Positions 46,576-55,032 of a stretch of DNA of 64,000 nt are shown in pieces. The notes beneath the pieces were generated by a model. That model was not told where the DNA came from. It saw nothing but the letters and a program-made list of their open reading frames with translations, and made no database searches. This DNA comes from DASXIF01 sp036498145 (GTDB lineage Bacteria; Actinomycetota; Actinomycetes; Mycobacteriales; Jatrophihabitantaceae): contig CAVPSV010000004.1 in the NCBI GenBank assembly GCA_963708625.1, forward strand, positions 1,426,001 to 1,490,000, read 5' to 3'. Each line of letters starts with the position of its first letter. Position 1 is the stretch's first letter. The position numbers and the translations under genes are program-made.

Positions 46576-47358
46576 TCAGGCGAGGAGCTGCATTTCCTTT
46601 GTCTCCTTGAGCAACCTGTTGCAGAGCGTCCCGAACCATTTCGCGGACTCCTGCATGTACTCCGGCGAGTCGTACCTCGTGGCCGCGGCGCCGCCTGCAC
46701 TGACCCGACGGTTGGCGTTCGTTCCCCAGGTTTCCTGGATCTTGGTCAGTGCAGGCTCTCGAAGCGCGAGTTCTCTCAACAGCGTGGGCACCATCTTCTG
46801 CGCGCTGTGCTCCAGATGTCCGTACTGCTCCTGGAGTGCTTTGTTCGCCGACGGGTTACCGGCCGTGGTCTGCATCTTGGCGATCGTGTCGGTTAGCTGG
46901 AGCATCTTCTTGAGGAGCAGCTCGAGCTTCTTGCCATTCTGACCGAGTGACGCGCTGCGCTCGATCTCACCGTCCACCTGTTTGAGCAGCTGGGCGAGTG
47001 CTTCCTTCAGCTTCGGATTCTTTGCCACCGCGGGGTCGGCGCGGTACTTCTGAATACCCTTGATGAGCGCATTCGCCTGCGGCACCGCCTTCAGTGCCGC
47101 CTCGGTCAGCGGCTTGCCGCGCATGGCCTTGTGCCAGGCGTCGAGCAGGTCGGACAGGCTGACTCCTTTGGCCATGCCGGCCTTGCCGCCGGCCTTGTCC
47201 CGAATGCGCTGCCACTCCTTGCTTGTCGGGACCGCGGATGTGTTGCTGATCGATTTGCCCATCGGGACTCGCATTCGTCGCGCGGTGATGGCCGCCAGAG
47301 CGGATCTGGGGCCCAGCGGCAGTTCCCCCACCGCTATCGGTGCCGACGATGTTGACAT
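46576..47358 (-). CDS. Helical protein of unknown function
   Basis: This 260-residue, mostly alpha-helical protein is rich in Lys, Ala, Leu and Gln. It has no membrane segment or signal. Notable stretches are SKEWQRIRDKAGGKAGM, LSDLLDAWHKAMRGKPL and LLLKKMLQLTDTIAKM. ATG 47358 is used; shorter starts at 47274 and 47262 would drop a low-complexity N-terminus. The composition (less GC, more Lys) differs from surrounding genes, which may mean recent acquisition. I do not recognise it. Confidence 0.55.
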   Translation of the reverse strand: MSTSSAPIAVGELPLGPRSALAAITARRMRVPMGKSISNTSAVPTSKEWQRIRDKAGGKAGMAKGVSLSDLLDAWHKAMRGKPLTEAALKAVPQANALIKGIQKYRADPAVAKNPKLKEALAQLLKQVDGEIERSASLGQNGKKLELLLKKMLQLTDTIAKMQTTAGNPSANKALQEQYGHLEHSAQKMVPTLLRELALREPALTKIQETWGTNANRRVSAGGAAATRYDSPEYMQESAKWFGTLCNRLLKETKEMQLLA

Positions 47359-47443
47359 TGCGAATTCCGCCGCCGTCGCAGATGTCGCGATTTTGACAGT
47401 GGTCAGCCCTGATGGAATCGCCTTGGTTCGGGCGAGGCGCAGC

Positions 47444-48830
47444 TCAGTTGGGCATGTCGGCGAAGCGGCTGTACCGGCCCTGGAACGCGACGGCGACGGT
47501 GGCGGTCGGGCCGTTGCGGTGCTTGGCGATGATCAGGTCGGCTTCGCCGGCCCGCTCGGTCTCCGGCTCGTACAGGTCGGGCCGGTGCACCAGCAGCACC
47601 ATGTCCGAGTCCTGCTCGATCGACCCGACTCTCGCGCAGGTCGGCCAGCATCGGCTTCTTGTCGGTGCGCTGTTCCGGACCGCGGTTGAGCTGGCTGAGC
47701 GCGACTACCGGCACGTCCAGTTCCTTGGCCAGCAGCTTCATCGCCCGGGAGAACTCGCTGACCTCCTGCTGGCGCGATTCGACCCGCTTGCCGCTGGTCA
47801 TCAGCTGCAGGTAGTCGATGACGATCAGCTGCAATGTCGTGCCGCTGCCGCAGCCGCCGGGCCTTGGCCCGGATCTCCATCATGGTCAGGTTCGGCGAGT
47901 CGTCGATGTACAGCGGTGCCTCGGACAGCTCGCTGGCCCGCCGCGCCAGCCGGGCCCAGTCGCCATCGCTCATGTGCCCGGAGCGCATGTTCTGCAGCGC
48001 GACGCCGGCTTCGGCCGAGAACAGCCGCATCATGATCTCGAGCTTGCCCATCTCCAGCGAGAAGATGACCGTGGGGCTTGCGGTTCTTCACCGCCGCGGA
48101 CCGCGCGATGTCCAGCGCCAGGGTGGACTTACCGGTGCCTGGCCGGCCGGCAACGGTGATCATCTGCCCGGGGTGCAGGCCGTTGGTGATCTCGTCGAGC
48201 TGGTGGAAGCCGGTGGGGATGCCGCCGCCGACACCACCGTGTGCGGAGATGGTCTCGATCTCGTCGAGGGTGCGATTGCAGCAGCGATTCGATGTGGACG
48301 TAGTCCTCGCTGGTGCGCCGCTCGGTGACCTCGTAGACCTCGGCCTGCGCCCGGTCGACGACGTCGTCGACGCTGCCGACCAGGTTCGCCGAGCCGGACG
48401 CGGTGTCGTAGCCCATCTGCACGATGCGGGTGCCCGCGGTGACCAGTCGCCGTAACGTGGCGCGTTCGGCGACGATCTGCGCGTAGTAGCCGGCGTTGGC
48501 GGCGGTGGGCACCAGGCTGATCAGCGTGTGCAGGTAGGGCGCACCGCCGGCGCGCACCAGCTGGCCGAACCTGGTGAGCTCGGCGGACACGGTGACCGCG
48601 TCGGCCGGCTCGCCGCGTGCGTACAGGTCGAGCACGGCGTCGTAGATGAGCTGGTGCGCGGGACGGTAGAAGTCGCCCGGCCGGATCAGTTCGACGACGT
48701 CGGCGATGGCGTCCTTGGACAGCATCATCGCGCCGAGCACGGACTGCTCGGCCTCGACCGCCTGCGGCGGGGTGCGGTCGTCATCCTCGGCCGGGCCGGT
48801 GCTCACCCGTGCTTCGTCCGCCAGCGTCAC
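47444..48830 (-). CDS. dnaB: Replicative DNA helicase DnaB, frameshifted
   Basis: This hexameric helicase unwinds DNA at replication forks. The N-terminal domain (PQAVEAEQSVLGAMMLSKDAI) and linker are in one frame; the RecA-like core carries Walker A GRPGTGKSTLALDIAR and Walker B LIVIDYLQLM, followed by VVALSQLNRG and the arginine-finger region. The stop is at 47444 after RYSRFADMPN. Frames change near 48285, 48080, 47855 and 47630. They stitch into the standard protein of about 460 residues with no intein insertion. Start ATG 48830 begins MTLADEARV. It is the last gene of the rpsF-ssb-rpsR-rplI-dnaB group. Confidence 0.93.
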
Positions 48831-49339
48831 TGCCGCGCCCCTCCAGGATCAAAACACGTTCCATCGATGGCTACGGACGCTACTGCCGGTGCGCGACAGT
48901 TCGCGGCGTCGGGCATGACTGTGACGCATCGCGACGTGGCTCGCCCTGACACGGTTATGTGCCGCTCTTCGGAAACGCGCGGCCGGCGCGGGTGTGACGT
49001 CGCGGTCGTTCGGGCCCGGGCAGACGCTATGACTCCGCGCCGCCGGGGGCAATGTGCCCTGTGCACACACCTTGGGATAACCCTGTGGGTATCGCCGTCG
49101 TGGGCTGTAGAAGACCGGTGGACGGAGCTGTGGATAACCGCGACGCGGAACGACGAGGTCCCCGGAAACGCTGGGCTTGCGTCTGCACACCCTGTGCAAG
49201 AAAGAAAGTTGGCACGTTAACGCGAGGTGTCCGGCGGGTCGACGTCGCCGTGTCGCCCGAACGACCCGCGACAGACACAGCGGCGCCCATCCACAGGGCG
49301 ACGAGCGCCGCTCGTCGAGGCCGGCGCGGCCGGCCGGGC
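48831..49339. other. Non-coding gap between dnaB and rplI with DnaA-box-like sites
   Basis: This 509-base gap has no gene I can support. It contains a perfect DnaA box on one strand (tgtggataa, 49129-49137), a one-mismatch copy (ttgggataa, 49072-49080), a weaker tgtgggtat (49084-49092), and a partial inverted copy (ccatccaca, 49287-49295). It also carries the dnaB promoter. The high local GC makes strand melting unlikely, so it is not an obvious oriC. Confidence 0.45.
49129..49137 (-). promoter_or_regulatory. Perfect DnaA box
   Basis: tgtggataa matches the consensus TTATCCACA exactly on the minus strand. It lies about 300 bases upstream of dnaB. Confidence 0.55.
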
Positions 49340-49788
49340 TCAGACCGCCGAGGTGACGGTGACCGGGACGTCGCCACCACGTCGGGGTGCAGGTCGACCG
49401 TCACCTGGTGCGTGCCGAGCTGCTTGATGTGCCCGGGCAGATGATCCGCTTGCGGTCCAGCACGGGACCGCCGGCCTGCTTGACCGCCGCGGCGATGTCG
49501 GCCGACGGTCACCGAGCCGAACAGCTTGCCGGCCTTGCCGGCGCGTGCGCCGAGCGTAACGCTGAGCTTCTCCAGGTCGTCCTTGATCTCGCGGGCGTGC
49601 CCAGGTCGCGGATCTCGCGCGCGTCGCGCGAGCCGGCGGATCTGCACGATCTGCTTCTCGGCCCCCTTGGTCCACGCGATCGCCGCGCCGCGCGGCACGA
49701 GGAAGTTGCGGCCGTAGCCGTCGGCTACCTCGACGATGTCACCTGCCAGCCCCAGGCCGGCCACTTCCCTGGTCAGAATCAACTTCAT
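49340..49788 (-). CDS. rplI: 50S ribosomal protein L9, frameshifted
   Basis: This large-subunit ribosomal protein has the N-terminal L9 domain MKLILTREVAGLGLAGDIVE, then YGRNFLVPRG, and a C-terminal domain with HIKQLGTHQVTVDLHPDV. The middle is disturbed by paired compensating shifts (near 49640 and 49580; 49500 and 49440) and one near 49365, after which the normal end PVTVTSAV is read. The real length is about 149 residues. A longer frame reaching 49027 is an artefact. It follows rpsR on the same strand (14 bases). Confidence 0.93.
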
Positions 49789-49802
49789 AGCGTGCCCCCC
49801 GG

Positions 49803-50039
49803 TCAGCGTGCGGTCGAGGTGTAGGGCAGCAGTGCCATCTCGCGCGCGTTCTTGATCGCCTTCGCGATCTGTCGCTGCTGCTGCGAGGTGACACCGGTGA
49901 CGCGCCGGGCGCGAATCTTGCCGCGGTCGGAGATGAACTTCCGCAGCAGGTTGGTGTCCTTGTAGTCGATGTAATCGATCTTGGCCGCGAGCAGCGGATT
50001 GGCCTTCTTCTTCGGCTTGCGGATCGGTGGCTTTGGCAT
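49803..50039 (-). CDS. rpsR: 30S ribosomal protein S18
   Basis: This 78-residue small-subunit protein begins MPKPPIRKPKKKANPL and contains IDYIDYKDTNLLRKFISDRG and KIRARRVTGV, all typical S18. ATG 50039 is used because the upstream frame to 50117 has no similarity. It binds 16S rRNA next to S6. No Cys-ligand zinc motif is present, so it is the C-minus form common in actinobacteria. The frame is clean. Confidence 0.97.
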   Translation of the reverse strand: MPKPPIRKPKKKANPLLAAKIDYIDYKDTNLLRKFISDRGKIRARRVTGVTSQQQRQIAKAIKNAREMALLPYTSTAR

Positions 50040-50138
50040 CTGTCTGTACTCCGTGTCTGTCTCGAATGAATGTCCGTGGGGCGACGCGGACGTGGCGTCA
50101 TGGGTTCGCCGTGGCACCCGGCGCGCCGCCTGGGGTTG

Positions 50139-50625
50139 CTAGAAGGGGGGTTCCTCGGCGAGGCCACTACCGCCGCCGACCGGCGGGGCCGAACCCCACG
50201 GATCGTCGGCTGGTGCCGCGTCGCCGCCGCTGGACCCGAAACCGCCACCGGTCGAACTGCGCTGGGTGCGGTTCACCTTCGCGGACGCGTACTTCAGCGA
50301 CGGGACCGATCTCGTCGACGTCGAGTTCGATGACGGTGCGCTTCTCGCCCTCACGGGTCTCGAAGCTGCGCTGTTTGAGGCGGCCCTGCGCGACGACCCG
50401 CATGCCGCGGGTGAGGGATTCGGCCACGTTCTCGGCCGCCTGGCGCCAGATCGAACAGCGCAGGAACAGCGCCTCGCCGTCCTTCCACTCGTTCGTGTTG
50501 CGGTCGAACGTGCGGGGGGTGGAGGCGATGGTGAACGAGGCCACGGCGGCGCCGGAAGGCGTGAACCGCAGCTCGGGATCGGCGGTCAGGTTGCCGACCA
50601 CTGTGATGATCGTTTCGCCGGCCAT
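50139..50625 (-). CDS. ssb: Single-stranded DNA-binding protein, one frameshift
   Basis: This SSB begins MAGETIITVVGNLTADPELR and has an OB-fold (residues to about 105) with WRQAAENVAESLTRGMRVVAQGRLKQRSF. The C-terminal tail, rich in Gly and Ser, ends in the acidic tip EEPPF that recruits partners. The tail is in another frame; removing one C from a CCC run near 50305 restores it. It is flanked by rpsF and rpsR in the conserved order. Confidence 0.95.
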
Positions 50626-50629
50626 CGGG

Positions 50630-50932
50630 TTACCGCTGATCCGGGCGCAGGACCTTGGTCCGCAGCACCGACTCGTTGAGGTTCAGCTGCCGGTCGAGTT
50701 CCTGCACAGCCGCCGGGGCGGCCTGCACGTCGATCACGGCGTAGATGCCCTCGGCGTGGTGGTCGATCTCGTAGGCAAGCCGACGCCGGCCCCAGATGTC
50801 GACCTTCTCGACCGAACCGCCGTCCTTCTTGACGACGCTCAGAAAGGCGTCCAGGGACGGGGTGATGGTGCGCTCCTCGAGACTGGGGTCGAGGATCACC
50901 ATCACTTCGTAATGACGCTGGGCAGTAGCCAC
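50630..50932 (-). CDS. rpsF: 30S ribosomal protein S6
   Basis: This 100-residue protein has the S6 fold: YEVMVILDPSLEERTI, WGRRRLAYEIDHHAEGIYAVI and DRQLNLNESVLRTKVLRP. GTG 50932 begins it and is preceded by a strong AGGAGG site eight bases upstream. The site lies in a leader hairpin (50939-50981) that could block it. It heads the rpsF-ssb-rpsR-rplI group. Confidence 0.97.
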   Translation of the reverse strand: MATAQRHYEVMVILDPSLEERTITPSLDAFLSVVKKDGGSVEKVDIWGRRRLAYEIDHHAEGIYAVIDVQAAPAAVQELDRQLNLNESVLRTKVLRPDQR

Positions 50933-50938
50933 TCAAGT

Positions 50939-50981
50939 CCTCCTGTGGACTGATCGGCCGCGGGCTTTCCGCAGCAGGAGG
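50939..50981 (-). promoter_or_regulatory. rpsF leader hairpin hiding the ribosome-binding site
   Basis: Seven bases cctcctg (50939-50945, containing the complement of the ribosome-binding site) pair with caggagg (50975-50981). Inside is a second hairpin (50960-50963 with 50969-50972). This is the layout expected for S6:S18 autoregulation of rpsF operons. I did not confirm the known consensus. Confidence 0.55.
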
Positions 50982-51000
50982 TGTGGGCCTGACGTACGAC

Positions 51001-51031
51001 GACCCGCCGGCGCGGTCTGCGTGGGCGGGTC
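51001..51031. repeat. Inverted repeat upstream of the rpsF leader
   Basis: Eight-base arms (51001-51008 with 51024-51031) enclose 15 bases. It may be a leader stem or an operator for the minus-strand rpsF group. Confidence 0.4.
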
Positions 51032-51117
51032 GGCAGGGCCAACGCAGTCCAGGATACCGGCTGGCCGGACCAATCCCTAAATTCGGTAGGTGCGGCTCAG
51101 CCGCCGTCAGCCGCTGA

Positions 51118-52243
51118 TCAGCCGTTGCGGCGGAGCAGGAACAGCCGCGCGTAGGTCGCCGTCACCAGGGACAGCGCGATGATCGCGATGATGGCGAGCA
51201 GCACCGGCATCTGTGCCGCCGGGGCCTTGTTCGCCTCGAAGGTCAACCGGTTCCCGGGGGCCGTCGAGCTGGGTGCCGGCGCGGTGCTGGTGGCCGCCCC
51301 CGGACCGGACAGCACGCCCGGCTCGGCGATGCCGTTGCCGATCTGCGTCACGGTGTTGGCATTCGGGACGACGCCGCCGCCGAAGCCGCCGCCGTTACCG
51401 ACCTGGGTCATCACGGTGCAGGGCACGCAGTCGCTGCCGCCACCGGTACCGCCGCTCGTACCACCGCCGGAACCTCCGCCACCGCTGGAGCCGCCCCCAC
51501 CACCGCCACCACCGAGGCCGGGCAGGGTTACCGAGCCCTGCACGCTGAGGTTCGGGCACGGTGATCGTGGGCAGCTGGCCGACCACGGGCAGGCTCGGCG
51601 CCACCTTGATGCCCGGCAGTTGCAGCCCGAGGCCGCCCTTCGGCGGGTCATTGGCGACGACGATCTGGCCTACCCATTGCAGGGACGCGTTCAGGGCCAC
51701 GCCGACGCTCTTGAGCAGGTTCAGGTTGGCGGCGCTGACACCGTTCGCCTTGCATCCGAGCAGCACCGGCAGCACGTACTGGACGTTCCAGGTGAAGTTG
51801 TAGGTGCCGTTCGCCGGGAACGTCACGGGCAGGTCGTGGACGCCCTTGCAGGGGCCGCTCGCAGGGCCGCCGAGCGTCACCGAACGGGCACCGCCGGGGA
51901 AGTTCGCACCGGTATGCACGACCACCTGGAACTGGCCGAGCAGCGGTGACAGCAGGCTGTCCACGAGCTTGCCGAGCGCCGGGATGTTCTGCAGCCCGGC
52001 CGTCGGCAGGCCGGACGCGGTGAAGTCCACGGTGTCGCCGGGGTGCACGCCGATGAGCTCGCCGCCGAGCACGCTGGACTGGGTGGCCACGCCGGACAGC
52101 GACAGTTGCGCCTCAACGGTGGCCCCGGACGCCTGTGCGGGGCGTGATCGTGAACAGGGCCGCCGCAGCTACGGCGACGCCGAGCGCGGCGGCAAGCCAG
52201 CGCAGGCGACCGTCGGAACACGCCGGGCATGACGTGGACGCAT
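51118..52243 (-). CDS. Exported Gly-rich surface protein with C-terminal membrane anchor, frameshifted
   Basis: The N-terminus has a hydrophobic segment (LRWLAAALGVAVAAAALF) that looks like a signal peptide. The mature part begins near SGVATQSSVLGGELIG, includes NGTYNFTWNVQYV and paired Cys residues, then a poly-Gly/Ser linker (near 51430-51510), a CVPC motif, and a C-terminal helix VLLAIIAIIALSLVTATYA with a basic end LFLLRRNG. This fits surface display with a membrane anchor, not a sortase motif. Frames shift near 51555, 52135 and 52205; the start is uncertain (ATG 52243 or 52230). The family is unknown. Confidence 0.55.
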
Positions 52244-52546
52244 CGATCCCTCTCCCGTGGCAGGCGAGTGCCGGCGCAGCGCCGACGACCCGTTCGCCGG
52301 GTATTCTGCCCGACACCTAACCAACGACTCACACCAGTGTGGGATACGGGCTTGGTTTTCACCAGAGCGGCCCGGCGCGACCCCGTGCAATGCCCCCACA
52401 ACGGCCACAAATGCCCCGTACGCCACCTGGTTCACACCAGCGGGACGTGGGTCGGTTGAACGCCCGACTCGCGATCGGATTCATCGTCCCGAGCTGAGCG
52501 TCGGCAACCGCTGACTCGCGTCCGAGCGCGGACGTAGGGTCGAACC
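52244..52546. other. Intergenic region between surface protein and endonuclease IV
   Basis: This 303-base divergent gap should carry both promoters. It has a palindrome cacac-ca-gtgtg (52330-52341) and a second copy of tcacaccag at 52432-52440, so a regulator may bind two sites. No coding sequence is supported here. Confidence 0.4.
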
Positions 52547-53353
52547 ATGCCCACTGACCGGTCTGCCAACCCCCGGATCGGTGCCCACGTCGACTCGACC
52601 GATCCGCTCACCGCGGCCGCCGCCACCGGGGCCGACCTGGTCCAGTTCTTCCTGGCCGATCCGCAGGGATGGAAGGCACCTGTGCGGCACGAGCACTTCG
52701 ACGCGATCCGAGCCGACCGACCTCGGCGTCTACATCCATGCGCCGTACGTGCTCAACCTCGCGACGCTGAACAACCGCATCCGGATCCCGAGCCGCAAGC
52801 TGCTCGGCCAGCATGCCGCTGCCGCTGCCGAGATCGGTGCGCTCGGGCTGATCGTCCACGGCGGCCACGTCAACGCCGGCGACGATCCGGCGGTCGGCGT
52901 CGACAACTGGCGCAAGACGTTCGCGCGCGCCGCCGACGAGGGCGGATTCCCGTTGCCCATCCTGATCGAGAACACCGCCGGGCGGAAACAACGCGATGGC
53001 CCGCCGGTTCGATCGGCTCGGCCGCGCTGTGGGAAGCGATCGGCGAGTTCGGCGTCGGCTTCTGCCTGGACACCTGCCACGCGCACGCCGGCGGTGAGGA
53101 TCTCGTCGGCGATCGTCGACCGCGTCCGGGCCATCACCGGCCGGGTAGATCTGGTGCACGCCAACGACAGCCGGGACGCGTTCGACTCCGGCGCGGACCG
53201 GCACGCCAACATCGGCAGCGGTGAGATCGATCCGGCAGCGCGATCGTGGACATCTGTCGCGAGGCCGGTGCCGACGTCATCGTCGAGACGCCCGGTGGCC
53301 CCGACGGTCAGGGCGCGGACATCGCGTACCTGCGCAAGGCCATCGCCGCGTAG
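52547..53353 (+). CDS. nfo: Endonuclease IV (AP endonuclease, Nfo), frameshifted
   Basis: This DNA-repair enzyme cleaves at abasic sites using three zinc ions. It begins MPTDRSANPRIGAHVDS. Conserved parts include FFLADPQGW, IHAPYVLNLA, VHGGHVNAG, LIENTAG, GFCLDTCHAHAGG, VHANDS with later Asp, and IVETPGG at the end. Frame changes near 52712, 52985, 53020, 53098 and 53240 fit missing or extra G/C bases. The length is about 268 residues. Start is ATG 52547. Confidence 0.88.
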
Positions 53354-53390
53354 CGGTTCCACTCAGAAGCCGCGTGGCTGAACCGGCTGC

Positions 53391-54857
53391 CTACGCCTCG
53401 CCCGACGCGCCCGCGTCCAACAGCCGTGCGAATTCGGTTCGCCGCCGGCCACGCCGGCGCCAAGCGGCGGCCCCGCCGTAGTCCGGTGCGCCGTTGAACA
53501 CGCCGCCGGCCGGATCGTCCATGCCGGCGCTGCGCACCACGTCGAGTTCCGGGTGCCACATCTCGTAAATGATCAGTGCGGCGATCGCGATCAGCAGTGC
53601 ATCGCGAACGAGCAACACCAGCACCAGCCAGCCGTAGGAGATGCCGTGCGCGGACTGGCCCGGCTCGAATCCCAGCAACAGTGTGAGCGTCAGGATCCAC
53701 ACCGCAACCTCGGTGAACTGCCACACCAGCGTGATCCGCCAGCGAGGCCGTGCCAGCGCGACGCAGCGGTACGAGCCACAGTGAGTACTGCGGACTCCAC
53801 ACCTTCGTCGTCAGCAGGAACGCCAGCACCGCGAGGAACGCCAGCTGCGCGAGCCGCGGCTTCACCGGCGCGCGCAGCCCGAGCCCAGACGATGCCGATC
53901 AGCGCGCCGACGAGGATCAGCAGCACCGCGGCCGTGGGCGGCTGCCAGAAGGATGCGTCCCCGGCACCGATGCGGCCGTCGGAGACGGTGCGCATGCATC
54001 GCCCAGATCGAACTTCGTTCCGCGGCGCGCTGGATGCTGAACCGGTAGAACTCCGACCAGCCCGTGGTAGTAGGCCAAGCGCGATCGGGACGTTCACCAT
54101 CGCCCACGTACCGACGGCCGCGATCGCCGACCAGATCACCGGTGCGTAGCGGCGAGTGCGCACCGCCAGCACGAACAACGCGACGAACAGGAAGACGGGG
54201 TAGAGCTTCGCGGCCGTGCCGAGTCCGACGAAGACCCCGGCGAGCACGGGTTTTCGCCGCGCCCAGGACCACAACGCCAGACTCATGAAGCACATCGCAA
54301 GCAGGTCCCAGTTCGTGAAGGCGTGCAGCACCAGCAACGGGTGACAGCGCGAAGATCGCCGCGTCGTACGGGCGCGAGCCTGCGGCCTGTGCGGTGGCGG
54401 CGGTGGTGACCAGGCCGCACGCGCTCAGCAACAGCGCGGTGAGCGCGCCGAAGATCACCACTTCGTCCCAGCGCGAGTCGAGTGCGTGCACCCAGTGCGT
54501 GAGGTCGGCAGTGACCAGCATGAAGCCGCCGGTCAGTACCGGGTACTCGACCGAGGTGTCCCGATACGGCACGGCGCCGACGTCGAGCCGCTCGTCGCTC
54601 CAGAGCGGTATCACGTCCGAGTAACACATGTGCGTGTACTGCTTGTTCGCCGACCATTGCGCGTTCGCGCACGGTGCCTTCACGCCGAAGCCGAGCAACA
54701 GACTCAGACAGGTCATCGCGAGCAGCACCCGAAGCGGGGTCCACCACCGTCCGGCGGCCGCGTGCCGCCCCCAGGCGCCGCCGATGATTCCGCTGGCCCG
54801 CGCGGCGGTCTCGTCCGTCCGGCTGGGGGCCGTGGTCGCGCTCACCGATCCGGACAT
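53391..54857 (-). CDS. GT-C mannosyltransferase-like membrane protein (GT87/DUF2029), frameshifted
   Basis: This multi-helix membrane protein resembles the polyprenyl-phosphate-mannose-dependent transferases of phosphoinositol mannoside and glycan synthesis. Pieces include CYSDVIPLWSDERLDVGAVPYRD (outer loop with acidic residues), VEYPVLTGGFMLVTADLTHWV, LLAMCFMSLALWSWARRKPVLAG, and VWSPQYSLWLVPLR. It should have about 10-12 helices. The stop is at 53391. Frames shift near 54345, 54062, 53885 and 53745. Its place upstream of rpsF and next to ponA matches the Rv0050-Rv0051 arrangement. Confidence 0.75.
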
Positions 54858-55032
54858 CACGTCCTGAACCTGGCGGGCAAGGCCCGACGTGGCCTAGCCG
54901 CCCGGCGGTTGCCACGGCGCGCGGACGCGGCTGTGGCGTTCGGATGGGCAGGCGTGGGACGGCGTGCAGGTGTCTCGTCGACGGGCAGGTGTGCACAGGT
55001 CGGCGTGACGCGCCGGTCGGCGTGCTCGGGCG

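Noticed and set aside
47444..48830. Intein in DnaB
   Set aside because: The frame breaks are single indels; Walker motifs and neighbours join directly with no inserted domain.
48831..49339. Chromosome origin (oriC)
   Set aside because: Few boxes, no AT-rich unwinding region, and dnaA/dnaN are not adjacent.
49027..49788. L9 extended to 253 residues
   Set aside because: The extension results from a lost stop due to an indel; the normal end PVTVTSAV lies in another frame and stops at 49340.
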